In this document: piece after piece, positions 61,111 to 64,000 of the stretch
Layout: every line of letters begins with the position of its first letter
Position numbering within the stretch: the first letter of the stretch is position 1
From: Eutypa lata
Lineage: Eukaryota; Ascomycota; Sordariomycetes; Xylariales; Diatrypaceae
Length of the DNA: 64,000 nt
Reading direction: 5' to 3'
Assembly: GCA_022661535.1 (NCBI GenBank)
Contig: JAKULF010000004.1
Span: forward strand, 2,294,001-2,358,000
Translations under genes and position numbers: made by a program
Notes under the pieces: model-generated
Told to the model about the DNA's origin: nothing
The model's database searches: none
What the model saw: only the letters and a program-made list of their open reading frames with translations

Positions 61111-64000
61111 TGCTGTTTGGTTGGGTTGTAAATGTGGGAAGTGGGAAAAGAAGGTGAGTGAACTGGCAAAGAATCGATTGGATGATGGAGAAGAAAAGGA
61201 GAAAGGACATCCAGAGAACCGGGCGGTGACAGGGCGTCTCGAGCAGGCCTTTTGTGTGGATATGGAGTGATGGCGTGGCAGGTGAATTACAGGGTTTGAA
61301 TGGTTTGGTCTTGTTTACTCGTGTGGACCTGTAGGAGCTCTCCGTGTTTATCCCCCTCCCGAAACGGTTTAGGTGGTTGGGGGGAGTTAATTACAGTGAG
61401 TGATTACTGTACTATATACTGTATACAATTAGCTATGGGTGGTCTGAGTACCTAGACCGGCATTAGGCAATGCATCTGCATCCAGTGGCCGGTGCAGCGT
61501 GCATCTATGGCTGGTCGTGGAACCCGCTAATGCACTTCTTCCTACATGTAGTGGATGCCTTTCTGCATCCTTGCCTACATGCATGTGTGTATGTACCTAT
61601 CCAGATCTGTACAGTATGTATTACCCCATACGTAAACCTGCCTCCATTTCCACCTGTATGTATGTAGGTAAAGACCCAGCCATCGCCTTTGCGTGATGAG
61701 TGGGGAAGCTAAAGCTCGTTTTTCCCTCTCGGATGCTCATCCGCCCTACGTTTGCTGATGAATCGTGTTCCATTGATCGATTTCTGTTAGGCGATTGGAT
61801 GTCAGATCTTGGACAAGAGCTCCCAACCTCCTTGCTTTTGCAGCTTTTTGCAACAACTTGCAGCACAAATACGAAGAAAAACAGGCGGCAAGCTTGGTCT
61901 CTCAGCTATAATGATCGTCCTTACGACTGGGCAGTTGTTGTATCAATTGATATTGACCCATTCAAAACCCTGGCCTAACTAGGGCCAATTTTATTGAGCA
62001 CAGGTTCTGTCACATTTCTTAATTGAGTCTGTCATATGCTCTAATATTGAATTATTGTTTGTCCAGAGCATTTAGTACGAGATGCCTACATATAGCATGT
62101 GGATAGCTTGGTGCTGAACCAGTCACTAGCTACATATGTATGGTTCGGTGAAGTGCGCTTGCATCTGAGATGGAGGATAGGCAGTTGATTGCCTAGGCAG
62201 CTATAGCCAGGTAGCTAGCTAGCTAAGGCCGTAGCAAGATAGTTACATCCATACACACACTCGATACCTACAAGTCCGGTGGCTGGTTCTCTGATGTTCC
62301 AACCGAAGCTTGTGAAAGATGGCTGGCAACTGGGATGGCTGGGCAGCAATATGATGACAGCCACCCAATTAGAGCAAGTTGTAAGATGCGCCAGCCCTGC
62401 AAGACAAGTCGACTTTTGCTGACACCGCATCTTTTCCAAGCAAGCATATCGCACGGGATGTATGAAGTAAAACGTCGTGGACTCTGCTTATTGGGTTGCT
62501 AGGTGCAATACACACCACTTTTTATGCAAGTTTACGCATCGCCATGGCCCATGGGAGCTGAGCATCCACCAACGGAAAGCATGGACTTCCCTAGCTCGTT
62601 ACACAATGGAGCCTCCGGCAGATCTTGATCCAGAGCAATCGAAGATGTGTTACGGTCTAAAATTGATGATATAAGGAGCTCCAGCCTCTTAACACCGTCC
62701 ATCACCTCGGTTCTCGACGATTGCTTCCCTCCTCGTTTTGCGTTCCCTTAGGCCCTTAACCAATTCAACTAGGCTGTGTTTCTAAAAGTTCTCTGCCCCT
62801 GGAAACCCAACGTTGTTGTCATGACAACCGCGAGATAGCGCGTTGGCTATCCCTGATGTTCTAGCCAGAAAGCGGAGGAAACGCGGGTTTTAATATTACG
62901 CGCCTTGTTAATTTTCGGCCGATCTTCCCCAATATCCACTCTTTTGCCCGGTTTTGAACACCTATCACGTACCGAGGCTAGACTTCGTTTCGATACGAGC
63001 AACGCGTCGACGATTTCAGATAATCCAAGCTGTGAAAAAAAGCATATGAAGCGCCGCCAAGTCCTCGTTGCTATGAAGTAACCAATTGCTTACGCGGAAG
63101 CACGGCAGACGAAAGACCGTCTGTCCGCAACTCTGTATGAGCAGTTATCTTCAATTCAATAGCTTCGCTTACGTCATCTTTTTATGTGGGATAGTTGCTG
63201 AGATAGGTACATATGTAGATTTTCCTCGAGACGATCGTGGTTGCACCAATGGAGCGTGGAGCGACCTTCTCTAATAAATCGATTCGCCGATCCCGACTCC
63301 GCTCATAATGTGAATAGCTAACCGATCAACAACTTCCCCATCCTCTCCGTAGTCAATCTGTCAGTCCAGTTAATGACGCGAAGGCCTTCGATTGATTTGA
63401 ACCACAGCGTGTGTATTTAATTGTTTGACGTAGTACGGGAGATCATTGTGTGATTGGTTACGTGCTTAATAGAGCGTTATTTATGGTTCATCCGTAGTAG
63501 CTTGTAGCTACCTATGTAGCATCATTTCGGTGTTGTGCAACCCCAGGTCTAATTACTCTAAAATCGTGTCGCAAATAGCACGGTTTAGTTTAACAGTCAG
63601 CCCAATGGCCTAGTAGATAGTTTGGTCACATTTGATATATTCACGTACGTAGTAAAGTGATATCAAGCCAGTAGCTTGCTAACTGCCGTAACCTCGGCCT
63701 ATGTATTAAGAGGATTCGACTTGGCTAAGAGCACAAGCTATTTACTTAGAAGACATCTGCCTATCTACGCGTCTACCTCATGTCATGGTGAACTGGTTAT
63801 TCAGTATTTGGTACACTCATCTCCAATCATCTATTCTTCGATTAAGCGACCATGTAACGTTTACTTAACTATCAGTTAAGTTGCCTTTCAACACGTCCTT
63901 TTAGGAGTAGAGATGAATGTATGATCCGGGCTATTGAGCCCGAAGAACCGTTCCCCGCCTTCAGCCTCGGAGAGTAATCCATTGTATGTTCTGTATGGAG
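61111..64000. other. Spacer to the window end, no gene recognised
   Basis: Only short ORFs. The longest, 61700-61978 (+), has no recognisable motif and overlaps a minus-strand ORF of similar length; I do not support it. A TACATG/GTATGTA-rich stretch lies at about 61540-61670, and a TAGCTAGCTAGCTA run at about 62210-62225. A gene to the right of the window may have its promoter here. Confidence 0.45.

Noticed and set aside
1..64000. CRISPR array, rRNA, telomeric repeat, TPP riboswitch
   Set aside because: Looked for on both strands; no matching repeats or conserved cores were seen.

Overview
The window reads as chromosomal DNA of a filamentous ascomycete (Pezizomycotina). The main reasons are a Woronin-body HEX1 gene, which that group uses to plug septal pores, a MedA-type developmental regulator, a LaeA/TAM-like methyltransferase, and short introns (mostly 50-130 nt) with GTAAGT-like donors and CTAAC/CTAAT branch sites. 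Sordariomycetes is my best guess at class level, but nothing seen here proves it. Coding exons are clearly GC-richer than the spacers, which are long, AT-rich and full of short tandem repeats.

Layout. 59-849 (+): 3' part of an NADP-dependent MDR reductase cut by the window edge. 1272-3225 (-): four-exon SAM methyltransferase. 3226-6017: AT-rich, gene-free. 6018-7496 (+): methyltransferase-like orphan. 8145-10593 (-): large conserved-looking protein of unknown function. 12302-13116 (-): small Cys/His protein. 14499-15572 (-): short-chain dehydrogenase. 16331-16920 (-): doubtful gene relic. 17335-18999 (+): six-exon FAD monooxygenase with a 15-nt exon. 19000-23347: repeat-rich spacer. 23348-26142 (-): MedA-like regulator, probably with a further 5' exon at 28750-28821 behind a 2.6-kb intron. 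28822-43168: 14-kb gene desert. 43169-43959 (-): small zinc-site protein. 45677-48457 (-): RD/RS-rich protein with a DUF8035-like domain. 48458-56955: second gene-poor stretch. 56956-58578 (-): bleomycin-hydrolase-type cysteine peptidase. 59296-59957 (-): HEX1, with an open, AUG-free, same-frame N-terminal extension reaching 60878. 61100-64000: no gene seen.

The genes do not form an obvious biosynthetic cluster. The reductase, methyltransferase, SDR and FAD monooxygenase are secondary-metabolism-type enzymes, but they lie kilobases apart with no synthase among them. Two genes concern hyphal biology: MedA (conidiation and development) and HEX1 (septal plugging). The strongest unusual signal is at HEX1. 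About 1 kb of leader contains no ATG on the coding strand, yet holds two exons that keep one open, protein-like frame across both splice junctions into HEX1, with a CTG in ideal initiation context near the start of that frame. All exon models were assembled by hand from splice signals and frame closure; no search or alignment was run.
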